From a bacterium (GTDB taxonomy: Bacteria > Gemmatimonadota > Gemmatimonadetes > Longimicrobiales > RSA9): a stretch of DNA of 64,000 bases. Every line of letters begins with the position of its first letter. Position 1 is the stretch's first letter. The stretch spans positions 62,001-126,000 of the forward strand of contig QGVH01000006.1 of assembly GCA_003242735.1 (NCBI GenBank). The letters are read 5' to 3'. The notes under the pieces are model-generated. The model had not been told where the DNA came from, searched no databases, and saw only the letters and a list, made by a program, of their open reading frames with translations. Below are positions 54,566 through 62,411 of the stretch, piece after piece. A program made the position numbers and the translations under genes.

Positions 54566-54603
54566 GAACGGGGTGGCCCGCTGCGGCGGGGGCCACCCCG
54601 TTC
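54566..54603. terminator. Strong bidirectional hairpin between convergent genes
   Basis: A perfect 14-bp inverted repeat (GAACGGGGTGGCCC at 54566-54579, partner at 54590-54603) with a 10-base loop. It lies 30 bp after the DUF4287 gene and about 60 bp after the last lasso-cluster gene. It is a good boundary for the cluster. No T-run follows it. Confidence 0.7.
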
Positions 54604-54666
54604 GCCGTCGGCGGCGGCGACGCCGATGCATCCCACGGCAGCGCGCCTTTCGCATCGCCCGCAGGG

Positions 54667-55881
54667 TCACCCGTGCGCCGGGGCGAGCAACGCGCGCAGA
54701 TACCCGGTCCACCGGGCGGCCCGCGCAGAGCTGTCGGCGGGCTGGTCACCCCCGGATTGCGGCTCGCGGTTGCGCTGGACCGCCTCCCACGCCTCTTCGC
54801 TCTCCCACGGCCGGTGAGCGCCGTGCCCCGACCACCTCGGCGCCATGCCCGCGGTCCAGAGGAGGCGGCGCAAGCGCACGGACGGACACGGCCCGGGATT
54901 GCGCGGGTACAGCGAGGCGATGTAATGCCGCTCGAGGAGGTCCAGCACCAAACGCGGCCGCGGGGGACGGAGCCGCTCGAGGACAGGCGGGGGCACGGTC
55001 ACGTGAGCGAGTGACCGCGCGAGACGGAACGTCCAGTAGCACGCGGTCGTTGCACGCGCGGCCCGAGCGGCGTCCACGACTGCATCCCAGTCCACCGGGG
55101 TGCGTCCGAGGATCTGGTGCAGGTCACGGAACGTGCGCCACGACGCATGCGCGAGGCCGTGCGACCACGCGAAGTGCACGGCCAGGTGCAGCACCTGATG
55201 TTCAGTGGCAGGGACGAGCGCACGCCGGCCGTGGATCTCTATGGCACGCGCGCTACGCCAGATCGTCTCCGCAGGAAGATGGATGGCGTCCGTCTGACTG
55301 AGCGCCGCGTGCAGCTCCAGCGCGATGCCCGTCCCCAGCGGGTCGAGTAGAGGCGGCAGGTGGTGGTGCGCCTCGTAGATCTCGGATGGGTACGCTTCGG
55401 CGTCGTGTACCCAGCCGGCGGCGCGCAGCGCCTCCCACGCGGCGGCGACGTGCTCCTGCCTGACCAGCAGATCCACGTCGTACATCGGCCGCGCTGCGAA
55501 GGAGCCGTACGCCGTCGCCGCGACACCCGCCCCCTTCAGCAAGACGACGTCGATGCCTCGTTCCGCGAGCGCGTCCAGCGCGCCGATGAGGAGCTGCTGG
55601 AGCCGGAGCATGCGGAACTGCGTGGCGCGCACGAGCGCGGCGAGGCGAGTGCGCGAGGTCGGCGGGATGCTGTCTTCGGGCGCGCGGTCCGTGAGCCCTG
55701 CGAGGGCACCAACGGCTTTCTCTTGCCACGCGAGTGTGAGCAACGCGTCCCAATCCAGCGACGGATCCTGCAGCGCCGCTGCGGCTCCCGCCGGATCGAG
55801 ATCGGGCTGGATTGCGGCGAAGAGGACGCGCGCCTCGGGGCAGAGGAGCCGGCGGCTCACGCTGTTCAGCGCGTCAGCCAC
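54667..55881 (-). CDS. Nucleotidyltransferase family protein of the lasso cluster (NTP_transf_5 type)
   Basis: A 404-residue protein if it starts at the GTG at 55881; the in-frame ATG at 55965 would add 28 Cys/Arg/Pro-rich residues and begin beside a stem-loop, so it is less likely. The motif VVLLKGAGVAATAYG followed by RPMYDVDLLV (Asp135 and Asp137) marks the uncharacterised nucleotidyltransferase family often found in lasso clusters with a kinase. Known cases suggest it modifies the phosphate that the kinase puts on the peptide's C-terminus. It lies just after precursor A1 and is the last gene of the cluster. No signal peptide is present. Confidence 0.85.
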   Translation of the reverse strand: MADALNSVSRRLLCPEARVLFAAIQPDLDPAGAAAALQDPSLDWDALLTLAWQEKAVGALAGLTDRAPEDSIPPTSRTRLAALVRATQFRMLRLQQLLIGALDALAERGIDVVLLKGAGVAATAYGSFAARPMYDVDLLVRQEHVAAAWEALRAAGWVHDAEAYPSEIYEAHHHLPPLLDPLGTGIALELHAALSQTDAIHLPAETIWRSARAIEIHGRRALVPATEHQVLHLAVHFAWSHGLAHASWRTFRDLHQILGRTPVDWDAVVDAARAARATTACYWTFRLARSLAHVTVPPPVLERLRPPRPRLVLDLLERHYIASLYPRNPGPCPSVRLRRLLWTAGMAPRWSGHGAHRPWESEEAWEAVQRNREPQSGGDQPADSSARAARWTGYLRALLAPAHG

Positions 55882-55935
55882 GGGACGACGGCAGGACCGA
55901 CAGGGACGGGAGAGGCAGCATGGCAGCAATCGGTC

Positions 55936-55959
55936 CCCGGGGGGCCGCGGCCCCCCGGG
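55936..55959 (-). terminator. Stem-loop after lasso precursor A1
   Basis: A perfect 12-bp inverted repeat starting 11 bp after the A1 stop codon. The central 22 bases are the same as the stem-loop after precursor A2, with one difference. No T-run follows, so it may block exonucleases or partly stop transcription before the nucleotidyltransferase gene. Confidence 0.65.
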
Positions 55960-55970
55960 ACGCATCAGCG

Positions 55971-56111
55971 TTACGAGCGATCCTTGTCCTTGCAGAAGAG
56001 CTCGTCGCCGTCGCCGATGCCGAAGATGCCGCCGTCGCAGTCCGGGTTCGTCCCGAGCCGTGTCAGTTCACGCACCGACCCGAACCGCTCGAGCTTGGGC
56101 TTGATGTACAT
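55971..56111 (-). CDS. Lasso peptide precursor A1
   Basis: A 46-residue precursor. The leader MYIKPKLERFGSVRELTR has the known lasso recognition pattern: Tyr2, Pro5, Leu7, Gly11 and Thr17 at position -2. Cleavage after Arg18 gives a 28-residue core beginning LGTNPDCDGGIFG. The Asp at core position 8 is the only acid that allows a 7-9 residue ring, so a Leu1-Asp8 isopeptide bond is predicted. Cys7 in the ring and Cys22 in the tail could form one disulfide. The core ends in Arg-Ser, and the Ser is the expected site of the cluster kinase. AAGGAGGG lies 5 bp before the ATG. Confidence 0.9.
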   Translation of the reverse strand: MYIKPKLERFGSVRELTRLGTNPDCDGGIFGIGDGDELFCKDKDRS

Positions 56112-56131
56112 ACTCCCTCCTTTGGGATGAT

Positions 56132-56179
56132 GGGTTGCGGGCGACTGGCCCGCGCAGCCTGTCGCACCCGCGACAGGAT
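56132..56179 (-). promoter_or_regulatory. 5' leader hairpin pair of precursor A1 (repeat copy 1)
   Basis: In transcript order there is a 7-bp hairpin (CCTGTCG / CGACAGG, 56158-56177), then a 6-bp hairpin (GCGGGC / GCCCGC, 56137-56153). They lie in the 71-bp gap between the cyclase stop and A1, ending 20 bp before the start. The 48 bases match the A2 leader at 62584-62631 with one difference, and that difference is in the hairpin loop. Conservation suggests selection on RNA structure. Confidence 0.75.
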
Positions 56180-56182
56180 CGG

Positions 56183-58150
56183 TCAGATCGCAACGGTTGC
56201 CGCCGCAACGACCGTAGCGTTCGTCGGTTTCTCCAGACTTCCGGACGCGTTGCCTCGCCGGGCACGCAGCCAGAGCTCCGTCTGGAGCGTGTAGTAGAGG
56301 CCGACCCGGGTGGCGGCGTCTCGGCGGCGCGGGTACTCCGCGCACGCGCGGCGCAGCTCTTCGGCTCGAACGATGCCCAGCTCCTCCAGCACGAGCGGCT
56401 CGCGCATCGTCCGTTCGAGCAGACCGGGGAACACCTCCACCATCCAGCGGTGCGAGTAACCACCGGTGATCCCGGTCCGGTACGGCCGCGGGGCGAGAAC
56501 CTCCTCCGGCAGCAGACCGTGCATGGCCCGCCGGAGCAGACGCTTGGTCTCCTTGCCGGACGATCGCTCCCACCAGGGGCGCGACACGGCGAATTCGATA
56601 ACACGCCGGTCTGACAACGGCGAGCGGACCTCGACGCCCTCGCGCAGCGCGAACCCCGTGATCAGGGCGAACGCGCGGGAGACGAAGAGCGAGGTGAAAT
56701 GCCAGTCGATCTCCCGGCCCGCGTGCGTGGCGGGGATCTCCCGCGTGAGGAACTCGCGGTCGCGCGCCTCCAGCTCGTGGCGCGCGACGAACTCCGGGTT
56801 CAGCCAGGACGGGATCGGGCGCTCGAGATAATGCTTCAGCCGCCGTCCGCCCCGGAGCCACGCGGCGAGGCGGAGCGCTGGCTCCGGCAGGTTGGGCTGG
56901 ATCACCCACTTGAAAAACGGCCGGAACCCGCCGCGCGGCCGGGCCCGCCACTCGCGCGCCACCGTCCACCAGCGCCCTGCCCGGAACAGGTCGGCCAGGA
57001 AGACGTCCGAGTTCTGGAAGAGCTGGTCGCCGCCGTTGCCGTCCATGGCGACGCGTGCGCCCAGGGCCCGGGCCCCGGCTGCGAGCGCGCCGTTCCACCG
57101 CTCGTAGAGGTGCGCGTACGGCTCGTCCCGGGCCGCCGCCCGCTCCTCCTCGCGCTCCAAGAACGGGATGTCCGCGATGTCGATCCAGTGGACGGCCCCC
57201 CCCCACCGGTCCGCGATCGCCTGGATCCACTCGTCCTCGCGCCCCGGGTCGCCTTCGGGGTAGCTGATCGAGACCGGCCGCACGGCCGCGTCCAGGCCGT
57301 CCCGGCGGATCACGTGGCACGCCGCGCCGAACACCGCGGTCGAATCCCACCCGCCGCTCATCCACACGGCGTTCACCGCGCCCGGCTGCAGCCGCTCCCG
57401 CACCGCCGTCGCCAGCAGCTCACGCAGGTGCACGGCCGCATCCTCGTGCGAGAGCCGGCTGGGCTCAGCGTTCACCGGCACCTCCCAGTACCGGACCGGG
57501 CCGTGGAGACGGCCGTCCGACCAGCTCATGCGGTGCGCGTTGGGGAGCACGCGCACCGCCGTGTAGCAGGTCTCCGGGCCCGCGGAGAAGTGCAGGCCGG
57601 CGATCGTCGCCCCGAGGATCGGCAGGTTCAGGTCGTCCGGGCAGCGCGGGTGCGCGACGACCCCGCCGATCGTGGACGCCACGACCAGCTCGCCGCCGAG
57701 CTCCGCGTAGTGGAGCGGACGTTTCCCGCCGAGATCCCGCGCGCACAGGACCCGCCGCCTCGCCCGGTCCCAGAGGATGAAGGCGAAGTCACCCTCGATG
57801 TGCGACACGCAGTCGTCGCCCCAGGCGCGATAAGCGGCGAGGATCAGGTGCGCCGGCGAGTCGCCGGCCGGGCTCACGCCACGCTCGCGCAACGCCCGCC
57901 GCAGGTCTTCGCGGTAATAGACGGACGCGTCCGCCGCGACCACCACAGCGCCGTCCTCGACGACCAGCACCGGGCCGCTGAACGTCGGGTCGAGCTCCCA
58001 TTCGTGGCGCGCGACCGCGAGCACGGCATCGCCGCCCCGCCAGATCTGCAGACGATCCCCGCCCCGGGCCGACATGCGGCCCAGCATCGCGCGGATCTGC
58101 GCATCCGTCACAGACGGCGCGTCACCGAACACCCCGACAATTGCGCTCAC
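56183..58150 (-). CDS. Lasso cyclase (asparagine synthetase B-like, C protein)
   Basis: A 655-residue enzyme that would adenylate the core Asp8 side chain and close the ring. It has the N-terminal glutamine-amidotransferase-like fold, but residue 2 is Ser rather than the catalytic Cys (MSAIVGVFG), as expected for lasso cyclases. The ATP-pyrophosphatase loop WMSGGWDSTAV is near residue 265. Downstream AMDGNGGDQLFQ and VRSPLSDRRVIEF are synthetase-domain landmarks. It starts at a GTG at 58150. A conserved upstream block lies at 58303-58412. The A1 gene follows 71 bp later. Confidence 0.92.
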   Translation of the reverse strand: MSAIVGVFGDAPSVTDAQIRAMLGRMSARGGDRLQIWRGGDAVLAVARHEWELDPTFSGPVLVVEDGAVVVAADASVYYREDLRRALRERGVSPAGDSPAHLILAAYRAWGDDCVSHIEGDFAFILWDRARRRVLCARDLGGKRPLHYAELGGELVVASTIGGVVAHPRCPDDLNLPILGATIAGLHFSAGPETCYTAVRVLPNAHRMSWSDGRLHGPVRYWEVPVNAEPSRLSHEDAAVHLRELLATAVRERLQPGAVNAVWMSGGWDSTAVFGAACHVIRRDGLDAAVRPVSISYPEGDPGREDEWIQAIADRWGGAVHWIDIADIPFLEREEERAAARDEPYAHLYERWNGALAAGARALGARVAMDGNGGDQLFQNSDVFLADLFRAGRWWTVAREWRARPRGGFRPFFKWVIQPNLPEPALRLAAWLRGGRRLKHYLERPIPSWLNPEFVARHELEARDREFLTREIPATHAGREIDWHFTSLFVSRAFALITGFALREGVEVRSPLSDRRVIEFAVSRPWWERSSGKETKRLLRRAMHGLLPEEVLAPRPYRTGITGGYSHRWMVEVFPGLLERTMREPLVLEELGIVRAEELRRACAEYPRRRDAATRVGLYYTLQTELWLRARRGNASGSLEKPTNATVVAAATVAI

Positions 58151-58302
58151 AGCACGATACCCGAATTGCGCGGTCCCAACGCGCTACCACGAAGTGGAGT
58201 TGGCCGACGCTCGCGGCGACGGATCACATTCGATACCCCGGGCCGATGTGGCCGCGCGCGCCAGCGGCCGGTTTGCAAGGGGAGTGCCATTCGGGGTGGC
58301 CA

Positions 58303-58412
58303 CTCATCTCGTAATATGACAACATGTTACGGTTTTTTGGCGCGACGTGTCGGCGGTTCGGCCTGTTGCAGGCGATCATCATCTTGGCGCCCAGAAAAGT
58401 CACCATTTTGTC
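58303..58412 (-). promoter_or_regulatory. Conserved upstream block P1 before the cyclase gene
   Basis: On the minus strand the order is GACAAAATGGTGAC, GGCGCC, TCGCCTGCAACA, about 51 bases, ACGAGAT. The first 50 bases match the block at 63153-63203 at 39 of about 51 aligned positions by hand count. The spacing to ACGAGAT is conserved within two bases. An in-frame gap between the copies argues against coding. It ends about 155 bp before the cyclase start, suggesting a shared promoter or operator. Confidence 0.6.
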
Positions 58413-58449
58413 GCAGTGAGATCGCCGCACGGCAAGCGGGTCCGTCCCA

Positions 58450-59250
58450 TCAATAATGTGAGAGAGACCCGACGCGCCGCGCGTACGCGAGCGCGACCCG
58501 CAACGCGATCATCCCGACGGACAGCAAGCCGACCACGAAAAGGGCGAGGATCGCGAGGTCCGGCAGCACCGCCCGGAGCGGCTCACCTTCCAGCAGGGTC
58601 CGGCGCAGCGCCCGAAGGCCGTAGGTCAGGGGAATCATCCCGGAGACAGACTCGAGCCAGGACGGAATGACGTGCGTCGGGTAGTAGACGCCTCCGAGGA
58701 GCGCGGAGAGGGTCGTGACGGCCTGCGGCAGTGGGCCCGTCGTGCGGAAAGCGATGACCAGCGCCGCCGCCATCATCCCGAACGGAACGTAGGCGAGGAC
58801 AATGAGCAGCACGATGAGGAGGGCGAGCCCGACCCGCGACCAGAGGATCGTCGCGCCCAAGAGCCATGCGCCGACGAGCATGGTGGCGGCGCGCAAACCC
58901 GCCCATAGCAGGCTGAAGCCGATCAGCCCGGCCAGGACCTCGGACAGGCGGGTTCGGGTGCCGAGCAGGGCCTCGAGCACGCCGGTATTGATGCCGGAGC
59001 CGATCTCGCCCGCGAGCGCGTTGACGCTCACGGGGAGGAGCAGGAACGTCATCGTGCCGACGGCGAGGAATGCGAAGTATTGATCGCCCTCCGCAGCGAT
59101 CTTGTCGGCCATGATTGGCTGGAGCGCGTTGGCGACGAAGAACAGCGGCACGACGGTCGCGAGCAACGAGAGGGTGGAGAAGACCATGCGGACGCGATAG
59201 CTCCGTGCCGCGAGCCAGCGCGCGCGGATCAATGCGACGGCGCCTCGCAT
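58450..59250 (-). CDS. ABC-2 type permease of the lasso cluster
   Basis: A 266-residue membrane protein with about six helices (for example VFSTLSLLATVVPLFFVANAL, IVLLIVLAYVPFGMMAAALVI, LAILALFVVGLLSVGMIAL). A short stretch SALLGGVYYPTHVIPSWLESV is typical of DrrB/ABC-2 exporters. Its ATG overlaps the ATPase stop. It probably forms the membrane part of the lasso peptide exporter, and export may also provide self-protection. About 300 bp separate it from the cyclase gene. Confidence 0.88.
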   Translation of the reverse strand: MRGAVALIRARWLAARSYRVRMVFSTLSLLATVVPLFFVANALQPIMADKIAAEGDQYFAFLAVGTMTFLLLPVSVNALAGEIGSGINTGVLEALLGTRTRLSEVLAGLIGFSLLWAGLRAATMLVGAWLLGATILWSRVGLALLIVLLIVLAYVPFGMMAAALVIAFRTTGPLPQAVTTLSALLGGVYYPTHVIPSWLESVSGMIPLTYGLRALRRTLLEGEPLRAVLPDLAILALFVVGLLSVGMIALRVALAYARRVGSLSHY

Positions 59251-60332
59251 CAGTCCTCCGCCTTCAGGCGGACCATGCGCTCGAGCAGGTCCGCGAGGGT
59301 GACCGGTCTGTGCTCGACCCCGCAGACGGCGACTCCGTGCCGGACCAGATGGCCCACCATGTCGGCGACGCCGTCGGGGCCGCCGGGAATGGGAGCCTCG
59401 ACGACGGCCCAACGGGCGGTGCCGCGACCGTCGTCGAGCGTCGCGCCAATGTGTCCGGCGCGGGCGAGTGCGCGGAGCGCGTCGTCGACGTGGTCGGCGC
59501 GGACCGTCAAGCGGTACATGTCGTCCCGGACCTCGCCCATCAGTTCGTCGAGCCGGCCGACGGCGAGCAACCGCCCGCGATCGAGGACCGCGACGCGCTC
59601 ACAGAGCTCGAACGCCTCCTCCGCATTGTGGGTCGCCAGGAGGATCGTGCACTGCTGGCGGCCGACGATCTCGTCGCGGAGGAAACGGCGGAACTGGCGC
59701 GCGGCGACGGGGTCGAGGCTCCGGGTCGGCTCGTCGAGCAGGAGCACCTTCGGCCGCGCCAGCAGCGCTCGCGCGATGAGGAGCCGCTGCTTCATGCCGG
59801 AGGAGAAGGTGCCGACCAACTTGCTGCCGGTGTGCTGGAGCCCGACCGCCTCGAGCAGTTCCCCGACGCGCGTCGACACGTCCCGGCGAGGAACGCGGTA
59901 GAGGGCCGCGAAGAGCTCGAGGTTCTCGCGCGCCGTGAGTCGCCAATCGAGGCTGCGCTCGTCCGGCACCACGAGCGCGAGCGCGCTCCGCACGGCGTGC
60001 GGCTCGCGAAGGATGTCGTGGCCTGCGATGCGCGCCGTGCCGGCGTCGGGGAGCAGCAGTGTGCTCAGCATCCGGAATAGGGTGGTCTTGCCTGCGCCGT
60101 TCGCGCCGAGCAGGCCGAAGAACTCGTTGCGGCGGATGTCGAAGCTGACGCCGTCGACGGCGGTGATGCGCCGCGCCCGGCGCCAGGGAGCGCGCAGGAT
60201 CTCACCCCAGGTGCGCCGCTCGGGAAACGCCTTGGTGAGCCCCTGGACGGAGACGATGGGCTCGCCGTCGGCCGGGCGGGCGGCGGACGCACTGGCGTGT
60301 TGCGACGATGCAGTGAGCGGCGCGGTGGTCAT
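59250..60332 (-). CDS. ABC transporter ATP-binding protein of the lasso cluster
   Basis: A 360-residue ATPase of the DrrA type. Walker A is GANGAGKTT near residue 78, the signature is FSSGMKQRLLIA near 175, Walker B is VLLLDEPT and the switch is ATHNAEEA. The N-terminal 25 residues are low complexity. The C-terminal about 90 residues resemble the regulatory tail of drug-exporting ABC ATPases. Its start overlaps the kinase stop (ATGA), and its stop overlaps the permease start. Together the two would export the peptide. Most known lasso clusters have instead one fused ABC exporter. Confidence 0.92.
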   Translation of the reverse strand: MTTAPLTASSQHASASAARPADGEPIVSVQGLTKAFPERRTWGEILRAPWRRARRITAVDGVSFDIRRNEFFGLLGANGAGKTTLFRMLSTLLLPDAGTARIAGHDILREPHAVRSALALVVPDERSLDWRLTARENLELFAALYRVPRRDVSTRVGELLEAVGLQHTGSKLVGTFSSGMKQRLLIARALLARPKVLLLDEPTRSLDPVAARQFRRFLRDEIVGRQQCTILLATHNAEEAFELCERVAVLDRGRLLAVGRLDELMGEVRDDMYRLTVRADHVDDALRALARAGHIGATLDDGRGTARWAVVEAPIPGGPDGVADMVGHLVRHGVAVCGVEHRPVTLADLLERMVRLKAED

Positions 60333-61300
60333 GGCGTCGTGCCGGCGAGAGACTGCGCGTGCCAGTCGCGGATGGTGGCGACGGCCTCCTCGAGCCGATC
60401 GAAGTCGCGCACGATTTCCAGCCGGTAGACGGGGACGCAGGCTGCGAGCGCCGTCGCGTGCCGGAACAGGTTCGGCGCCTCGGGGCCCGTGAGCAGCGGC
60501 GCCAGCTTGGCGTGGCCGAGGATCACCAGGGCCGCCTCCATGCCGGAGAGCCGCGTGCGGCGGACGGCTGCGCCGTCGGGTGCCTCCCGGACCGGGGCGA
60601 GCAGGTACAGCGCCGCGAGCGGGTGCGTGCAGTGAGAAACGCGCTCCTCGGGCAGGGCGCGGAACACGGTCTTCGGCCCCACGGCAGCGGGCGCCGCCTG
60701 GCCGATGCCGACGACCCTGGCCGAGTCGGCCCAGAGACGGGCGGCGTGGAGGCCGGGGCCTGCGAGCGGCGGCGAGCCGGCAAGGACCGGCATGGTGTCG
60801 TCGGTGAGGAGCTTCCCGCCGGACCTCACCAGCGCGAGCGCCAACGTTGACTTCCCGTGCCGCTTCGGCGCGACGAACCCGACGGCCTGCCCGTCCAGCA
60901 CCACCGCGCTCCCATGGAGACAGACGGTGCCGGCGGCGTACAGCGCGGTGGCGAGCACGCGGCTGGTGATGTCGGCCCGCGCGTCGGCGGCCGAGACGTC
61001 CTCTGCATGGGTCCACGTGATGGTCCGGCCATCTGCGGCGATGTCGAAGCAGCCGGTATCGTCGAAGACCAGGCGGAACCCGTGGCTCGTGCGGTAAAGA
61101 CGGGTCTCGACGCCCGCCGTCACCGTGTCGCTCCCGAGCGGGACGCATTCCGCCTCCGGCGGCTCGCCGACCCGCGAGCGGAGGACCCACGTCACGTCCT
61201 CCGCGGGATCCGCCGCCTCGAGCTCCGGGATCGCCAGATCGCTCTCGAGGACGCCGCCGAAGAGCCGATAGCGATGCCTGATGGAGGGCTCGTTCGTCAT
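60329..61300 (-). CDS. Lasso peptide kinase (HPr kinase/phosphorylase-like)
   Basis: A 323-residue protein of the HPr-kinase-like family found in paeninodin-type lasso clusters, where it phosphorylates the precursor's C-terminal Ser. The P-loop APKRHGKST is at residues 144-152. The preceding CLHGSAVVLDGQAVGFV region and LLTDDTM (165-170) match the family. It lacks the CBS/N-terminal regulator domain of true HPr kinases; its own N-terminal about 110 residues are specific to this group. The stop of B2 and the ATG here touch, and the 3' end overlaps the ABC ATPase by 4 bp. Both precursors end in Ser, which fits. Confidence 0.9.
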   Translation of the reverse strand: MTNEPSIRHRYRLFGGVLESDLAIPELEAADPAEDVTWVLRSRVGEPPEAECVPLGSDTVTAGVETRLYRTSHGFRLVFDDTGCFDIAADGRTITWTHAEDVSAADARADITSRVLATALYAAGTVCLHGSAVVLDGQAVGFVAPKRHGKSTLALALVRSGGKLLTDDTMPVLAGSPPLAGPGLHAARLWADSARVVGIGQAAPAAVGPKTVFRALPEERVSHCTHPLAALYLLAPVREAPDGAAVRRTRLSGMEAALVILGHAKLAPLLTGPEAPNLFRHATALAACVPVYRLEIVRDFDRLEEAVATIRDWHAQSLAGTTP

Positions 61301-61759
61301 TCAGAACTCGACCAGCCGGAGATCCGGCAACCGGGTGAACGTCTGCACGTGCTGCCGCGAGTCGCCGATCACGACACCGTCCAGCTCGATCCACGCGTGC
61401 GCCTCGAACTCGCCGTTGCGCCTGCGCACGCCGACGTTGATCCTGCTCGCCGTGATCCCCCGCCGTCGCAGCATCCGCTGGATCGCCATCGATCGGACCA
61501 GGCATTGCGGCCGGAAGACACCGTACCTCGCTGCCCGTGTCACCGCCCAGGCGACCGCCTCCGCAATGCGTCGATCCTCACGGCTCGGTGCTCGTCGCTC
61601 GGGCTCGGGCTCTGCCCTCCCGAGGAGCTCACCGACGGGGCGCCGCCAGCGTTCGTACTGGCACGCGAGCAGCACCACCTGGGCCTCTGCGAGCAACCGC
61701 ACCTCTCGCAGAGTGAGCCCGCGGAGTCGGCGGAGCCACACGGCCGCGGTCCGGGTCAT
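61301..61759 (-). CDS. Lasso leader peptidase (B2, transglutaminase-like)
   Basis: A 152-residue cysteine protease that would remove the leader. The catalytic Cys86 is in FRPQCLVRSMA and His121 is in FEAHAWIELDG, the order expected for the transglutaminase-like B2 family. The third acidic residue is probably close after the His. The length is normal for a B2 that is split from B1. It starts 4 bp after B1 and its stop abuts the kinase start, so all three are coupled. Confidence 0.92.
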   Translation of the reverse strand: MTRTAAVWLRRLRGLTLREVRLLAEAQVVLLACQYERWRRPVGELLGRAEPEPERRAPSREDRRIAEAVAWAVTRAARYGVFRPQCLVRSMAIQRMLRRRGITASRINVGVRRRNGEFEAHAWIELDGVVIGDSRQHVQTFTRLPDLRLVEF

Positions 61760-61763
61760 GGGG

Positions 61764-62039
61764 TCACCGTTCGTCGGCCGGGATCACCAGGCCGTGACGC
61801 GCCAGGTCATCGAGGAGCTCGACCACGTCGCTCCGGAGTTGCTCGGCGGGCACATCCGGATAGCGCCGCCCGAGCTCCGCGCACACCTGGTCGAGGTCCT
61901 GGCACGTGGGGGGCAGGAGTTGCCACACCTCGACACCGACGGGGTTGAGACCGAAGTAGACTTCCTGTTCCATGTGCAGGAGGATCGCGCCCTCCGGCAC
62001 GGGCTGGAACAGCACGGCAGGGTGAGGTTTCGGCAGCAT
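61764..62039 (-). CDS. Lasso leader recognition element (B1, PqqD-like RRE)
   Basis: A 91-residue PqqD-family protein that should bind the precursor leader and deliver it to B2 and C. The strand pattern GAILLHMEQEVYFGLNPVGVEVWQLL is the family signature, followed by a helix-rich second half (LDQVCAELGRRYPDV, LRSDVVELLDDLARHG). The start at 62039 is an ATG; longer in-frame forms begin at non-ATG codons and lack family similarity. No good ribosome site is seen. It heads the B1-B2-kinase-exporter unit. Confidence 0.9.
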   Translation of the reverse strand: MLPKPHPAVLFQPVPEGAILLHMEQEVYFGLNPVGVEVWQLLPPTCQDLDQVCAELGRRYPDVPAEQLRSDVVELLDDLARHGLVIPADER

Positions 62040-62379
62040 TCGTTCAGAATCGAAACGACACTCTGGTTGAAAGCGGGTCCATGACGCCGGTGGCCGGACG
62101 GGCAAGTCAGGGGCCGATGGGGGCCATGGCGGCCAAATCGTGAATCCGTAATGACCTGGGAGACGTCCGGCGCCGACACGGGCGCCTCGAAGCTGTTGCG
62201 TTTGCGCAACCCTGTCAGGGAGGCGGCGCGGCGGCGGTGCGACACTGCCGGCCGGGAGGGCGGCGAGCAGGCCACGGCCTCGAGGCAGCGGAGCCCGCGC
62301 CTCCCTCGTCCACCGCGTCGACCGCGGGGGACGAGGGGAGGGGGCGGAGCGTCCGGTCAGGATCGGCGCAGGGAAGGGC
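62040..62379. other. Intergenic between precursor A2 and B1
   Basis: About 340 bp with no gene. A 6-bp inverted repeat (GTTGCG-N4-CGCAAC) lies at 62195-62210. On the minus strand it is followed about 50 bases later by ATTACGG-type sequence, loosely recalling P1 and P2. It could be a weak promoter for the B1 operon. The rest is GC-rich without visible signals. Confidence 0.4.
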
Positions 62380-62401
62380 CCGGGGGGCCACGGCCCCCCG
62401 G
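62380..62401 (-). terminator. Stem-loop after lasso precursor A2
   Basis: A 10-bp inverted repeat (CCGGGGGGCC / GGCCCCCCGG) with two bases between, 10 bp after the A2 stop. It matches the A1 stem-loop at 21 of 22 bases. It may protect the precursor mRNA or partly end transcription so that A2 is made in excess of the enzymes. Confidence 0.65.
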
Positions 62402-62411
62402 CGGGTTGGTG

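Noticed and set aside
55882..55965. Longer start (ATG at 55965) for the lasso nucleotidyltransferase
   Set aside because: It would begin in the 3' stem-loop region of A1 and add a Cys/Arg/Pro-rich tail unlike the family. No ribosome site precedes it. Kept only as an alternative.
58224..58430. A 68-codon minus-strand reading frame between the ABC permease and cyclase genes
   Set aside because: It overlaps the conserved block P1, whose second copy has a one-base length change that breaks the frame. No ribosome site or family resemblance is seen.
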